64,000 nt of DNA from NCBI GenBank assembly GCA_023230855.1, contig JALNWQ010000007.1:159672-223671 (forward strand), given 5' to 3'. Below are positions 16,935 to 25,069 of the stretch, piece by piece (the stretch's first letter is position 1; every line of letters starts with the position of its first letter). The notes below the pieces were generated by a model. That model was not told the origin of the DNA. It was given only the letters and a program-made list of their open reading frames with translations, and searched no databases. The translations under genes and the position numbers were made by a program. This DNA is from Solirubrobacteraceae bacterium. GTDB lineage: Bacteria; Actinomycetota; Thermoleophilia; Solirubrobacterales; Solirubrobacteraceae.

Positions 16935-17798
16935 TCAGACGCTGCTCTCCACGAGCACCGCGGCGATGAGGAGCATCGCCGCGGGGACGAGCAGCAGCGC
17001 GACGACGAGCTGGATCCGTGGGGCCGCACGCGAGGCCCGGTCGATCGCGGCCCGTGCCCGCCGCGCCCGCAGGTCCTCGGCGAGGGCGCGCAGCGCATCG
17101 CCGGCCGCCCCACCGTGGACGTGGGCCCGCAGCAGCACGGCGACGAGCTCGGGCATCCCCTCGGCGGGGCAGCGACGTCGCAGGTGGACGAGGACCCGGT
17201 CGGTGGGGACGCCGACGCGGACCTCCGCCGCCGCGCGTCGCAGCTCGTCGCCCAGCAGCCCGGGGCGGTGCGCCCCGACGGCGGCCAGCGCCTCGCTCAC
17301 CGACCGGCCGCCCCGGAGCGCGATCCGCAACAGGTCGACGACGTCGGGAAGCTCCCGCAGCATGCGGGCGGCACGGTCCCGGGTCCTGCGGGCGATGAGC
17401 GCGTCCGGTCCCAGCAACGACGCGACGCCGCCGAGCGTCGCCAGCACGAGGCCCGCCGTCCCCAGCACCGGCAGCAGCGCCACGCCCACCGTCACGCCGA
17501 CGACGACCGCCGCCCCCCGGACCGCCGCCAGGTCCGCCACGCCGATCGACGACTCGAGCCCGGCCGCGGCGATCCGATCGGCGGCGTCTCCCCCGACCGG
17601 CAACCGCGTCCCGATCCCGGCCCCGACGCGACGGCCGACGGCGACGAGCGCCCCGAGCGGTCCGTCCGGCGCCGGACGTGGGGAGCGGTCCCGGCGCCGC
17701 GGCCGGGCGCGCTCGGCCCGGATCGCCAGCAGCTCTCCCACGCCGCAACCGGCGAGCCCTCCGGCGACGCCCGCGACGAGCACCGTGGCGCCGCTCAC
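16935..17798 (-). CDS. tadC: TadC-like type II secretion F-domain membrane protein
   Basis: TadC with TadB forms the inner-membrane platform of Tad pilus machines. The 287-residue product has N-terminal and central hydrophobic segments, then the GspF-type motif ELPDVVDLLRIALRGGRSVSEALAAV and a C-terminal pair of helices (QLVVALLLVPAAMLLIAAVLV). The GTG at 17798 overlaps the tadB stop by four bases. It is the last gene of the six-gene operon and is followed by the palindromic terminator. The frame is open far upstream but that region belongs to tadB and tadA. Confidence 0.82.
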   Translation of the reverse strand: MSGATVLVAGVAGGLAGCGVGELLAIRAERARPRRRDRSPRPAPDGPLGALVAVGRRVGAGIGTRLPVGGDAADRIAAAGLESSIGVADLAAVRGAAVVVGVTVGVALLPVLGTAGLVLATLGGVASLLGPDALIARRTRDRAARMLRELPDVVDLLRIALRGGRSVSEALAAVGAHRPGLLGDELRRAAAEVRVGVPTDRVLVHLRRRCPAEGMPELVAVLLRAHVHGGAAGDALRALAEDLRARRARAAIDRASRAAPRIQLVVALLLVPAAMLLIAAVLVESSV

Positions 17799-18625
17799 CG
17801 CACGAGCTCCGCGGTGAGCCGCCGGACGAGGACGAGCGCGGCGACCTGGAGCACCACGGCCCCGGCGAGCAGCAGGACGCTCAGCGGGTTGGCGAGCAGC
17901 GCGCGCACCGCCCCCGGGGCCACGAGGACGGCCGCCGCCATGCCGAGGGCCGGGATGCCACCGACGATCCGCGCCGCGGACCGGGCCTGCACCGTCGCGC
18001 CGTCGGCCTCCGCCGTCGACCGCCGTGCCCGCTCCAGGGCGTCCGCCTGGTCCCGCAGCACCGCGCCCAGCTCGCCACCAGCCTCGCCGTGCAACAGGAG
18101 CGCCGCGACGATCGTCGCGTGGGCCGGCTCGGCCGTTCCTGCCCGCCACGCCGCCAACGACGTCGCGAGCGGGTCGCCGGCCCGGAGCCGCGCCGCGACG
18201 CGCCGGAGCTCGTCCGCCGGCGGGCCCGTCACCCCCGCCGCCCGCGACGCGTCGACGATCGCCCCGCGCGTGCTCAGGCCCGCGTCGAGCCCGTCGGCGA
18301 TCGCCCGGGCCACGAGCGGTGCGCCGAGCGCCACCGCGCGGCGACGTCGATCGGCCCGGGCACGTCCGACCTGCCGCAGCCCCCACGGTCCGATCGCGAC
18401 GAGCGCCCCCGGCAAGGGCGCGCCCGCCAGGAGCACGACCACGCCGACGACGACCGACGCCGGGACGATCCGGACCCGTCCGCCGTCCGCGACCCACGCG
18501 GGCCCGCCGGTGGCGAGGCGTCGCCGCCAGCGGAGCCCGGCGTCGACGACGACCGGGACGAGCAGGCCGACGCCCGCGCCGCCGAGCGCCCCGGCGCCGG
18601 CGGCCAGCGCCACCGTGGCGGTCAC
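17795..18625 (-). CDS. tadB: TadB-like type II secretion F-domain membrane protein
   Basis: The 276-residue product has N-terminal helices (TATVALAAGAGALGGAGVGLLV and IVPASVVVGVVVLLAG), a cytoplasmic GspF-like domain with LVARAIADGLDAGLSTRGAI and ATIVAALLLHGEAGGELGAVLRD, and C-terminal helices. It pairs with TadC as the membrane platform energised by TadA. GTG start at 18625 overlaps the tadA stop by GTGA. Sequence is divergent, so the B/C assignment rests on order and motif position. Confidence 0.8.
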   Translation of the reverse strand: MTATVALAAGAGALGGAGVGLLVPVVVDAGLRWRRRLATGGPAWVADGGRVRIVPASVVVGVVVLLAGAPLPGALVAIGPWGLRQVGRARADRRRRAVALGAPLVARAIADGLDAGLSTRGAIVDASRAAGVTGPPADELRRVAARLRAGDPLATSLAAWRAGTAEPAHATIVAALLLHGEAGGELGAVLRDQADALERARRSTAEADGATVQARSAARIVGGIPALGMAAAVLVAPGAVRALLANPLSVLLLAGAVVLQVAALVLVRRLTAELVR

Positions 18626-19812
18626 CGGACCGCCTCCGCCCGCGGAGCCGCTGCAGATGGCGCCCCGCCGTCGACGTCCGCGACCGCGTCGCCGCCGAGG
18701 GGCTCGTCGCGCACGAGCCGCCAGCCCTCACCGTCGACCGCGACCCGGGCGACGTCGACGACGCGTCGACGACCGTCGGCCGCGCGCGTCTGCTGCACGA
18801 CGACGTCCACGGCGTCGGCGACCATCCGTCGGACGGCCGCGTGGGGCAGGCCGCTGTCGGCCATGAGGCACAGCGTCTCCAGGCGGCGCAGCGCCGCCTC
18901 GGGCGAGCGCGCATGGATCGTCGACAACGATCCGTCGTGGCCGGTCGTCATCGCCAGGACCATGTCGAGCGCCTCGCCACCACGGACCTCTCCGACGACG
19001 ATGCGGTCGGGGCGCATCCGCAGGGCGTTGCGGACGAGGTCACGGATCGACACCTCGCCGCGCCGGTCCTCGCCACCGCCGGGCCGGGCCTCGAGCCGCA
19101 CCACGTGCGGCTGCGCGAGCCGCAGCTCGGCGGTGTCCTCGACCGTGACGATCCGCTCGCGCGGGTCCAGCAGCGATGCGATCGCCCCGAGCGTCGTCGT
19201 CTTGCCCGCCCCGGTCCCGCCGCTGACGAGGATCGAGCCGCGTCGGGCGACGGCGTCACGCACCACCCGGTCGACGTCGACGTCCCAGGTCCCGCGGGCG
19301 ACGAGCTCCTCGGGGGTCCATCCGCGGGCCCGGAACCGGCGGATCGTCACGACCGGCCCGTCGACGGCGATCGGCGGGAGCACGACGTTGATCCGCGATC
19401 CGTCGCCCAGTCGCGCGTCGCACAACGGGTCGGACCGGTCGACGCGCCGGCCGGCGCCGGCGAGCATCCGCTCGATCGCGTGCAGCAGGTCCTGCTCGGT
19501 CGCGAACCGGACCGCGGTCTGCTCGATCCGCCCGCGCCGCTCCACCCAGGCCGGACGGTCGCCGGAGATCATGATCTCGTCGATCTCGGGATCGTCGAGC
19601 AACGACTCCAGCGGCCCCAGGCCCACGGTCTGCTCGCGCAGCAGGCGTCGCACCTCGTCGCGGTCCTCCGGGGGAAGCAGCGGGGCCTCGTCGCGGAGCA
19701 CGTCCTCGAGCAGCGCCTCCGGCGACCGGGCGATCCCGTCGTCGGCGGGGGCGGCCGCGAGCTCGACGACCCGCCGGTGCAGGTCGGCGGCCACGTCACG
19801 GTGCACGCTCAT
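18622..19812 (-). CDS. tadA: TadA/CpaF secretion ATPase
   Basis: TadA is the hexameric cytoplasmic ATPase that powers Tad/Flp pilus assembly. The 396-residue product has the CpaF N-terminal domain (LGPLESLLDDPEIDEIMI), RINVVLPPIAVDGPVVTIRRF, Walker A GGTGAGKTTTL (198-208), an Asp box TVEDTAELRL, Walker B RIVVGEVRGGEALDM and a His box (TTGHDGSLSTIHA). All catalytic elements are present. The ATG at 19812 overlaps the cpaB stop by four bases (ATGA); the longer open frame upstream runs through the histidine kinase and is not real. Confidence 0.94.
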   Translation of the reverse strand: MSVHRDVAADLHRRVVELAAAPADDGIARSPEALLEDVLRDEAPLLPPEDRDEVRRLLREQTVGLGPLESLLDDPEIDEIMISGDRPAWVERRGRIEQTAVRFATEQDLLHAIERMLAGAGRRVDRSDPLCDARLGDGSRINVVLPPIAVDGPVVTIRRFRARGWTPEELVARGTWDVDVDRVVRDAVARRGSILVSGGTGAGKTTTLGAIASLLDPRERIVTVEDTAELRLAQPHVVRLEARPGGGEDRRGEVSIRDLVRNALRMRPDRIVVGEVRGGEALDMVLAMTTGHDGSLSTIHARSPEAALRRLETLCLMADSGLPHAAVRRMVADAVDVVVQQTRAADGRRRVVDVARVAVDGEGWRLVRDEPLGGDAVADVDGGAPSAAAPRAEAVR

Positions 19813-20477
19813 CGCGCGCCGCTCCGGTCGGTGGCGTCGCCCTCGACGCGGCCGTCGTCGCCGGGCGCCCGGACGAGGACCCGGAGCTCTGTCGCCTCCT
19901 GCTGGGCCTCCAGCAGCTCGAGCGCCTGCCGGGCCGTGGTGCGGAGCTTCACCCGCAGGCGCTCCGGGGAGCCCTCCTCGACCGACGCGGCGGGACCGAC
20001 GTCCAGGACCTCGCCGTCCTCGAGCATCACGCGGCCGCGAACGGACCGGCCCGCTCCGCCGTACACCGCGAGGACGTCGACCCGCACGCCGGGCCGCACG
20101 TCGTCCTCGTCGCCCACGACCACGACGTCGGGGTCGCGCTCGCCGGGACGCAGACGCGATCCGTCCGCGGCGACGAGCGCGCCGGGGGTGACGTCGGCGC
20201 CCTTGCGCACGACGCTCCACGGCCGCAGACCGGCCACCTCGTCCGGGCGCTCCACCCGCTCGCGCGGTGCGTACCGCCGTGGCACCTCCCGCACGCCCAG
20301 GTCGTCGACGTCGATCGGGTCCCCGGCGGCGAGGTCGCGCTCGGCGACCACGACCGGCACCGGGTCGCCGACCCGGTCGCGGAGCTCGGCCTCGCGCCGG
20401 CCGACGTCGGTGGCCGCCATCGCGCCCAGGATGATCGCGAGCCCGATGACGAGCGCCGCGCGACGCGACCGCGTCAC
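19809..20477 (-). CDS. cpaB: CpaB/RcpC-like SAF-domain Tad assembly protein
   Basis: The 222-residue product has an N-terminal membrane anchor (RRAALVIGLAIILGAMAATD) and an SAF domain (VPVVVAERDLAAGDPIDVDDL, KGADVTPGALVAADG), followed by a region typical of CpaB/RcpC proteins (RPGVRVDVLAVY). These proteins are extracytoplasmic Tad components thought to bind peptidoglycan. GTG at 20477 overlaps the histidine kinase stop by GTGA. It is encoded between the two-component system and tadA, tying regulator and machine in one transcript. Confidence 0.83.
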   Translation of the reverse strand: MTRSRRAALVIGLAIILGAMAATDVGRREAELRDRVGDPVPVVVAERDLAAGDPIDVDDLGVREVPRRYAPRERVERPDEVAGLRPWSVVRKGADVTPGALVAADGSRLRPGERDPDVVVVGDEDDVRPGVRVDVLAVYGGAGRSVRGRVMLEDGEVLDVGPAASVEEGSPERLRVKLRTTARQALELLEAQQEATELRVLVRAPGDDGRVEGDATDRSGAR

Positions 20478-21208
20478 GTCGACGTCCCCGGCCGGCCCGG
20501 ACCGGACAGCGGCAGCTCGATGGCGAGGCCCCCGCGGGCGCCCGTCCGCACGGGCCGGATCCGTCCGGCCACGGCCGCCACCGCGTCGGCGGTGATCCGC
20601 AGTCCCCGGCCGCGGTGCCCGCGCGGCGCGCGACGCAGCATCCGCTCCAACGACTCGGGCGGCCCGCCACCGTCGTCCTCGACACGGACGACCGCCCGGC
20701 CGTCCCGGCGCTCCAGCGACACCCGCACGACCCCGCGACCGTGCTCCACCGCGTTCTGGACGAGGTTGCCCAGCGCCTGGGCCAGGCGGCCGCGATCGGC
20801 GACGACGACGGTGGGGCCCGTCGGCGCCGACGCCAGGCGGACCGCACGACCACGACCACGCGCGACGACGTCGTGCACGGCCACCGTGCCCCGGACGAGG
20901 TCGGCCAGGTCGACGGGCCGTCGCTCCTCGACCGGTCCTCGACGCCGGGCGACCGCGCTGAGGTCGTCGACCGCGCGGCGGGCCCGGTCGAGCTCGACGA
21001 GCACGGCGTCGCGCAGGTCGGCCCCCGGCGCGGCGTCCGGCGCGGGTCGGGCCCCCAGCGCCAGCAGCACGGTGGTGAGCGGCCCGCGAAGCTCGTGACA
21101 GGACGTGACGATCCGCTCCGCCGACGCGCGCGCCGACCGCCGCTCGAGCAACAGCAGCGCGGCGGACCCGATCGCCAGCAGCCAGCCGGCGACGAGGAGC
21201 GGGCTCAC
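20474..21208 (-). CDS. Short membrane-anchored histidine kinase
   Basis: The 244-residue product begins with a single hydrophobic anchor (VSPLLVAGWLLAIGSAALLLL) followed directly by a HisKA-type H box, SCHELRGPLTTVLLAL, and a compact HATPase domain with N box NLVQNAVEHG and G1-like VEDDGGGPPESLERM. It has no separate sensor domain, so any signal must come through the membrane segment or a partner. It is probably the partner of the overlapping response regulator (GTGA junction) and cotranscribed with the Tad genes. The kinase core is shorter than usual (often over 350 residues in total) but the key residues are visible. Confidence 0.82.
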   Translation of the reverse strand: MSPLLVAGWLLAIGSAALLLLERRSARASAERIVTSCHELRGPLTTVLLALGARPAPDAAPGADLRDAVLVELDRARRAVDDLSAVARRRGPVEERRPVDLADLVRGTVAVHDVVARGRGRAVRLASAPTGPTVVVADRGRLAQALGNLVQNAVEHGRGVVRVSLERRDGRAVVRVEDDGGGPPESLERMLRRAPRGHRGRGLRITADAVAAVAGRIRPVRTGARGGLAIELPLSGPGRPGTST

Positions 21209-21975
21209 GCGACCACCTCGGCGTGGAGCGCGCCGACGCCCGGTGCCGGCGACGCGTCCGGCGACGCGTCGACGAGGCGGTAGCCGACGCCCCAGACGTT
21301 GACGACGAACGCGTGCCCGCCGACCGCGAGCTTGCGTCGCAGGCGGCAGGCGTGCGAGTCGATCGTCCGGGTGATGTCGTGCTCGCCGCGGTAGCCCCAG
21401 ATCGTCCGCAGCAGCTCGCGCTTGGTGAACACCCGCGTCGGCTCGCGGGCCAGGCACTGCAGCACCGCGTACTCCTTCTGCGTGAGGTCGACCGGCGCCC
21501 CGCCGACGGCGACGACGCGCCGCACCGGGTCGATCGTGAGCTCGCCGATCCGGATCCGCCCCTCGCGTGGCCGTTGGCGCGCCCGACGCAGGAGCGCCGT
21601 GATGCGCAGCCGCAGCTCGGGGTACGAGAACGGCTTGACGAGGTAGTCGTCGCAGCCGCGCTCGAACCCCCGCAACCGGTCGAGCTCGCCGTCCAGGCCC
21701 GACAGCACGAGGATCGGCGTGTCCGGGTCCACCCGTGCGGCGATGCCGTCGGCCGCCCGGACGTACGCCACGAGGTCGAGCCCCGATCCGTCGGGGAGCG
21801 TGAGGTCGGTGAGCACGAGCTGTGGCGCGACCTGCTCGACGAGCCGCAGCGCGTCCTGCAACGAGGACGCCTCGACGACGTCCCACCCGTCGACCGACAG
21901 GTTCTCGGCGAGGAAGAGGCGGGTGATCGGATCGTCCTCGACGACGAGGAGCGTGGGTGCGTTGGCGTCGGACAT
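21205..21975 (-). CDS. OmpR-family response regulator
   Basis: The 256-residue product has a receiver domain with acidic pair (VVEDD, 11-15), phospho-acceptor Asp57 (LVLTDLTLPDGSG) and the conserved Lys114 (YLVKPFS), followed by a winged-helix DNA-binding domain (LTQKEYAVLQCLAREPTRVFTKRELLRTIWGY and RTIDSHACRLRRKL). It heads the Tad operon and probably controls it. ATG at 21975 fits the receiver N-terminus; a longer frame with 21 extra residues exists upstream but is basic and unlike the family. A small unknown gene is transcribed divergently. Confidence 0.92.
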   Translation of the reverse strand: MSDANAPTLLVVEDDPITRLFLAENLSVDGWDVVEASSLQDALRLVEQVAPQLVLTDLTLPDGSGLDLVAYVRAADGIAARVDPDTPILVLSGLDGELDRLRGFERGCDDYLVKPFSYPELRLRITALLRRARQRPREGRIRIGELTIDPVRRVVAVGGAPVDLTQKEYAVLQCLAREPTRVFTKRELLRTIWGYRGEHDITRTIDSHACRLRRKLAVGGHAFVVNVWGVGYRLVDASPDASPAPGVGALHAEVVA

Positions 21976-22208
21976 GCACCCGGTACCCCACCGGCCGCGA
22001 CGTCTCTCCCCCCTGATCGCGCCGGCCCCATACCGCATCCGGCGGGGTGCAACATGCAGCCCATCGCTTCAACGGCGCCCGCGGACCGTTCTAGGATGCC
22101 CGCAGCTTCCGACCGCGGTTTGCCGCCGTGCGGCCGGACGCCACATTCGCCCGACGCGTGGGTCGGCCTCGTTGCCGCCTCCGCCCCACCGCGCCCGACT
22201 GATTCTGC

Positions 22209-22685
22209 ATGCCTTCCAGCTTTCGTGGGAACTACGACTCCGGTGAGGACTTCGTCCTCGAGTACGGGGACCTCCGCTTCACCTTCAACGAGCGGGACTT
22301 CGCCGAACGGTGCGAGCAATCCGCCGTCCGACTCGGGTTCGTCCACGACCGCCTCGACCCGGGCGAGGCCGACGACCTCGTCGCGCTCGTCGTCAACGGC
22401 GAGGTGCAGGAGCCGCTGTCGCTCCTGGGGTCCCACATCAACGACTGCTGGGCGGAGCTGTCCGGGCCGGCCGAGCGCTCGCTCGTGCACTGGATGCGGC
22501 GGCTCGTGTTCCGCTCCGCCTGGCTCGACCAGCGCGTGAAGGACGGCGAGCTCGACGTCCGCTTCGATCCCGAGCAGGAGCGGTTCGAGTACGTGCAGCC
22601 CGCCCGGGGCGGCGAGCCCGTCGAGCTCGCGCCGCCCCCGTCGTGGTTCCAGGTGGCGTACGTCCCGGTCGACGACCGGCGCTGA
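22209..22685 (+). CDS. Hypothetical protein
   Basis: The 158-residue acidic soluble protein (MPSSFRGNYDSGEDFVLEYG at its N-terminus) has no signal peptide or membrane segment. It is rich in aromatic and acidic residues, with PAERSLVHWMRRLVFRSAWLD in the middle and a Pro-rich C-terminal tail. I do not recognise a family. Codon use (G/C at third positions) is like that of real genes nearby. It is divergent from the Tad response regulator with a 233-bp spacer containing a TAGGAT box at 22093-22098, so a leader of about 100 nt is possible. Confidence 0.7.
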   Translation: MPSSFRGNYDSGEDFVLEYGDLRFTFNERDFAERCEQSAVRLGFVHDRLDPGEADDLVALVVNGEVQEPLSLLGSHINDCWAELSGPAERSLVHWMRRLVFRSAWLDQRVKDGELDVRFDPEQERFEYVQPARGGEPVELAPPPSWFQVAYVPVDDRR

Positions 22686-22821
22686 CCCCGAGCCGCCCGG
22701 CCCCGGGCGGCGACCGCGCCCCGGACGCCCGGGGCGCCGCTCCTCCCCCGACCCCCGGCCCCGCGACGCCGACCCCCGACCCCCGCGACGGGGAGGCCGG
22801 AGGCCGGGTCGCCCGAGGGCC

Positions 22822-24087
22822 TCAGCCCGCCAGGTCGGCGCGGGCGGCGGCGATCGCCGCGGCGCCCTCCTCGCCGACGAGCAGCTCGGGACGCATCGTG
22901 CCGGACGCCGGCAGATCGATCGCGGGGAACCGGCCGGTGATGGTGAACGACCGGTCGAGCGTCACGACGGTGCTCTCGCCGCCGACCGGGGCGTCGCGCG
23001 TGGCGATGATGGTCAGCGACCCGCCCGACGCCAGCCGGCGGGCGGCGGACAGGATCCGCCGCGCGGCGCCCTCGCCCAGCCCGTCGAGCGAGTCGACGAG
23101 CAGCACCGCGTGACCGCCACCGGCCGCCGTCCGACGGCCGCGCTCGACGGCCTCGTCGATCGCCTTGGTGCGGTGGTCGGGCGACGCGCCCAGATCGACC
23201 GTCGCCGTGGGCTCCAGGCCCGCGTCGACCCAGTCACCGGTCTCCTCGGGACGGGTGCCGGCCAGGACGGTGACGACCTCGACCTGCTCGTTGTCGCGCA
23301 GCGCGACGCCCAGGCGGCGCAGCGCCTCGGTCTTGCCGGCGCCGGACGGGCCGGCGATGACCGCCCGCGACCCGCGACCGATCGGGGTGAGCCACCCGAT
23401 CGCCAGGACGGTCGGGTCGTCGCCCGACGGCACGAGCAGCTCGTGCGGATGGACCGCGCGCTGGTCGTCGTCGCGGGGGCCGGACGAGCGCGCGTCGGCC
23501 GGCTCGCCGTTGACGGTCTCGACGCGCACGAGCGACGGGAACCGCTCGCTCCGGCGCGGCGGGCGCACCGGGCCGCTGACCCGGTCGCCGTCGGTCAGCT
23601 CGCAGCGGCGGACCTGCCCGGCCGACAGGAAGACCTCGACGCCGTCGTCGGTGGCGAGGGTGCCGGAGCCGTTGTCGCCGATCGTCACCGCGCCGGTGAC
23701 CGTCTCGCCGTCCTGCACGGTCGGGCGGTCGTCGCCGGAGCGACCGCCGTCGGTGGACGGGCGATCGTCGCCGTCCGAGCCGCCACGGCGGCGACGGCGA
23801 CGGCCGTTGCCCTGGTCGTCTCCCCCGCGCGCGTCGGCGCTCCGGTCGCGGGCGTCGCCGCGCGTGCCGGACGCCTCGTCCGTCGCGGATCCGCCACGGC
23901 GGCGACGACGGCCACCCCGCGACGAGCCCTCGGACGCGTCGGCGTCGCCCCGGCGGTCGAGGATGGTGCCGATGAGGTCGTCGCGGCGCAGGCGACGGAA
24001 CCCGTCGATCGCGAGCTCTCCGGCGAGGGCGTGGAGGTCGGCGAGCGGGCTCGACTCCAGGACCTCACGCGTGAGGACGGCGGACAT
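22822..24087 (-). CDS. rho: Aberrant transcription terminator Rho homologue lacking the Q-loop region
   Basis: The 421-residue product has a Rho N-terminal helical domain (ADLHALAGELAIDGFRRLRRDDLIGTI), an Arg/Gly/Asp-rich linker (50-125), an S1-like RNA-binding domain (LSAGQVRRCELTDGDRVSGP) and an ATPase core with Walker A GPSGAGKT (246-253), AGTRPEET and GGSLTIIAT. Compared with the family as I know it, about 30 residues containing the Q-loop (RAYN to ARN region) are missing between VDSLDGLGEG and RRILSAARRLASGG, the catalytic DERPEE reads AGTRPEET, and the R-loop is replaced. FPAIDLPASGTMRPELL keeps the family C-terminus. It may be a real but divergent Rho or a paralogue with altered function. 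Confidence 0.8.
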   Translation of the reverse strand: MSAVLTREVLESSPLADLHALAGELAIDGFRRLRRDDLIGTILDRRGDADASEGSSRGGRRRRRGGSATDEASGTRGDARDRSADARGGDDQGNGRRRRRRGGSDGDDRPSTDGGRSGDDRPTVQDGETVTGAVTIGDNGSGTLATDDGVEVFLSAGQVRRCELTDGDRVSGPVRPPRRSERFPSLVRVETVNGEPADARSSGPRDDDQRAVHPHELLVPSGDDPTVLAIGWLTPIGRGSRAVIAGPSGAGKTEALRRLGVALRDNEQVEVVTVLAGTRPEETGDWVDAGLEPTATVDLGASPDHRTKAIDEAVERGRRTAAGGGHAVLLVDSLDGLGEGAARRILSAARRLASGGSLTIIATRDAPVGGESTVVTLDRSFTITGRFPAIDLPASGTMRPELLVGEEGAAAIAAARADLAG

Positions 24088-24214
24088 GGCTGCTCCTTGT
24101 GATGCGTGGTCGGTGGGCGCCCGGCCGCGTTGGTGGCAGCGACCGGCGACGCAGATCGTGGACGTCCGTCCGTCGGCCGCACCGGGTGCGCGCGTCGGGA
24201 GAAGGTCGCCGCGA

Positions 24215-24220
24215 ACCCTA
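24215..24220 (-). promoter_or_regulatory. Putative -10 box of the rho-like gene with long leader
   Basis: TAGGGT on the minus strand lies about 128 nt before the rho-like ATG. Used as a promoter it would give a leader of about 120 nt, in contrast to the near-leaderless genes nearby; rho genes are often autoregulated through such leaders. Inference only. Confidence 0.3.
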
Positions 24221-24286
24221 GTGCAGCGCGACCCGGCCGCGCGGCGACCCCGGCCTGAGCAGGCGGTTCCCGATGCGGACCCGCGG

Positions 24287-24979
24287 TCAGGCGGTCGCGC
24301 CGGACCGGTCCACCAGGCCCTTGAGCCAGACCGCGAACTCGGGGCGCGTCTGCCAGTCGGCGGTGAACTGGTCGATCCCCGACGTGGTGAGCGGATGGGC
24401 GAGCATCTGGCGCAGGATCTTGCCCGGGACCGTCGCCACGTCGGCGCCGAGCGTGGCCGACGTCGTGACGTGGATCGGGTTGCGGATCGACGCGGCGAGC
24501 ACCTGCGCCCCGGTCGAGTTGTCGCGGACCGCGGCGACGATCTCGGCGAGCGACTCGGCCGAGTCCATGCCGATGTCGTCGAGTCGTCCGAGGAAGCTCG
24601 AGATGTACGTGGCGCCCGCCTCGGCGGCGAGGATCGCCTGCGGAGCGCTGAAGACGAGCGTCATGTTGACGGGGTGGCCCAGGTCGGCCAGCCGCGAGGT
24701 GGCCTCGAGGCCCGCCGCGCAGAAGGGCACCTTGACGACGATCCGCTCGTCCAGGCCACGCAGCGCGACCCCCTCGGCGACCATCCCGTCGGCGTCCTCG
24801 CTCACGACCTCGGCCGACGTCGGCCCGTCGACGAGGTCGGCGATCCGGCGGATGATCTCCTCGGGCTCGCCGTCCTCCTTGGCCAGCAGGGAGGGGTTGG
24901 TGGTCGCGCCGGCGAGGACGCCCCAGCGGGCGATCTCCTCGACCTCGGCGACCGATCCGGTGTCGATGAACAGCTTCAT
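24287..24979 (-). CDS. Transaldolase / fructose-6-phosphate aldolase-like protein
   Basis: The 230-residue product matches the short TalC/FSA branch of transaldolases: MKLFIDTGSVAEVEEIARWG, TTNPSLLAK, the Schiff-base lysine in IVVKVPFCAAGLEA, NMTLVFSAPQAILAAEAGATYISSFLGRLDDIG, and a C-terminal HPLTTSGIDQFTADW. It probably performs a dihydroxyacetone or C3 transfer in the pentose phosphate/sugar phosphate network. ATG at 24979 gives the family N-terminus; a frame with 17 extra residues upstream is discarded. A TACTGT box at 25034-25029 may be its promoter. It is followed by the rho-like gene on the same strand. Confidence 0.92.
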   Translation of the reverse strand: MKLFIDTGSVAEVEEIARWGVLAGATTNPSLLAKEDGEPEEIIRRIADLVDGPTSAEVVSEDADGMVAEGVALRGLDERIVVKVPFCAAGLEATSRLADLGHPVNMTLVFSAPQAILAAEAGATYISSFLGRLDDIGMDSAESLAEIVAAVRDNSTGAQVLAASIRNPIHVTTSATLGADVATVPGKILRQMLAHPLTTSGIDQFTADWQTRPEFAVWLKGLVDRSGATA

Positions 24980-25069
24980 GAGGGAGGGCTCCGGGGGGAC
25001 GAACGGGATGGCCGGGGAACGGACCTGCACAGTAGATGAGCGGCCAGACGGCCGCGACCCGGCGGGCGC

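Noticed and set aside
13985..17113. A 1042-codon minus-strand frame from the Tad region through the DUF3352-like gene to mraZ
   Set aside because: Only its last 159 codons match MraZ. The rest is antisense of the lipoprotein gene and has shadow composition.
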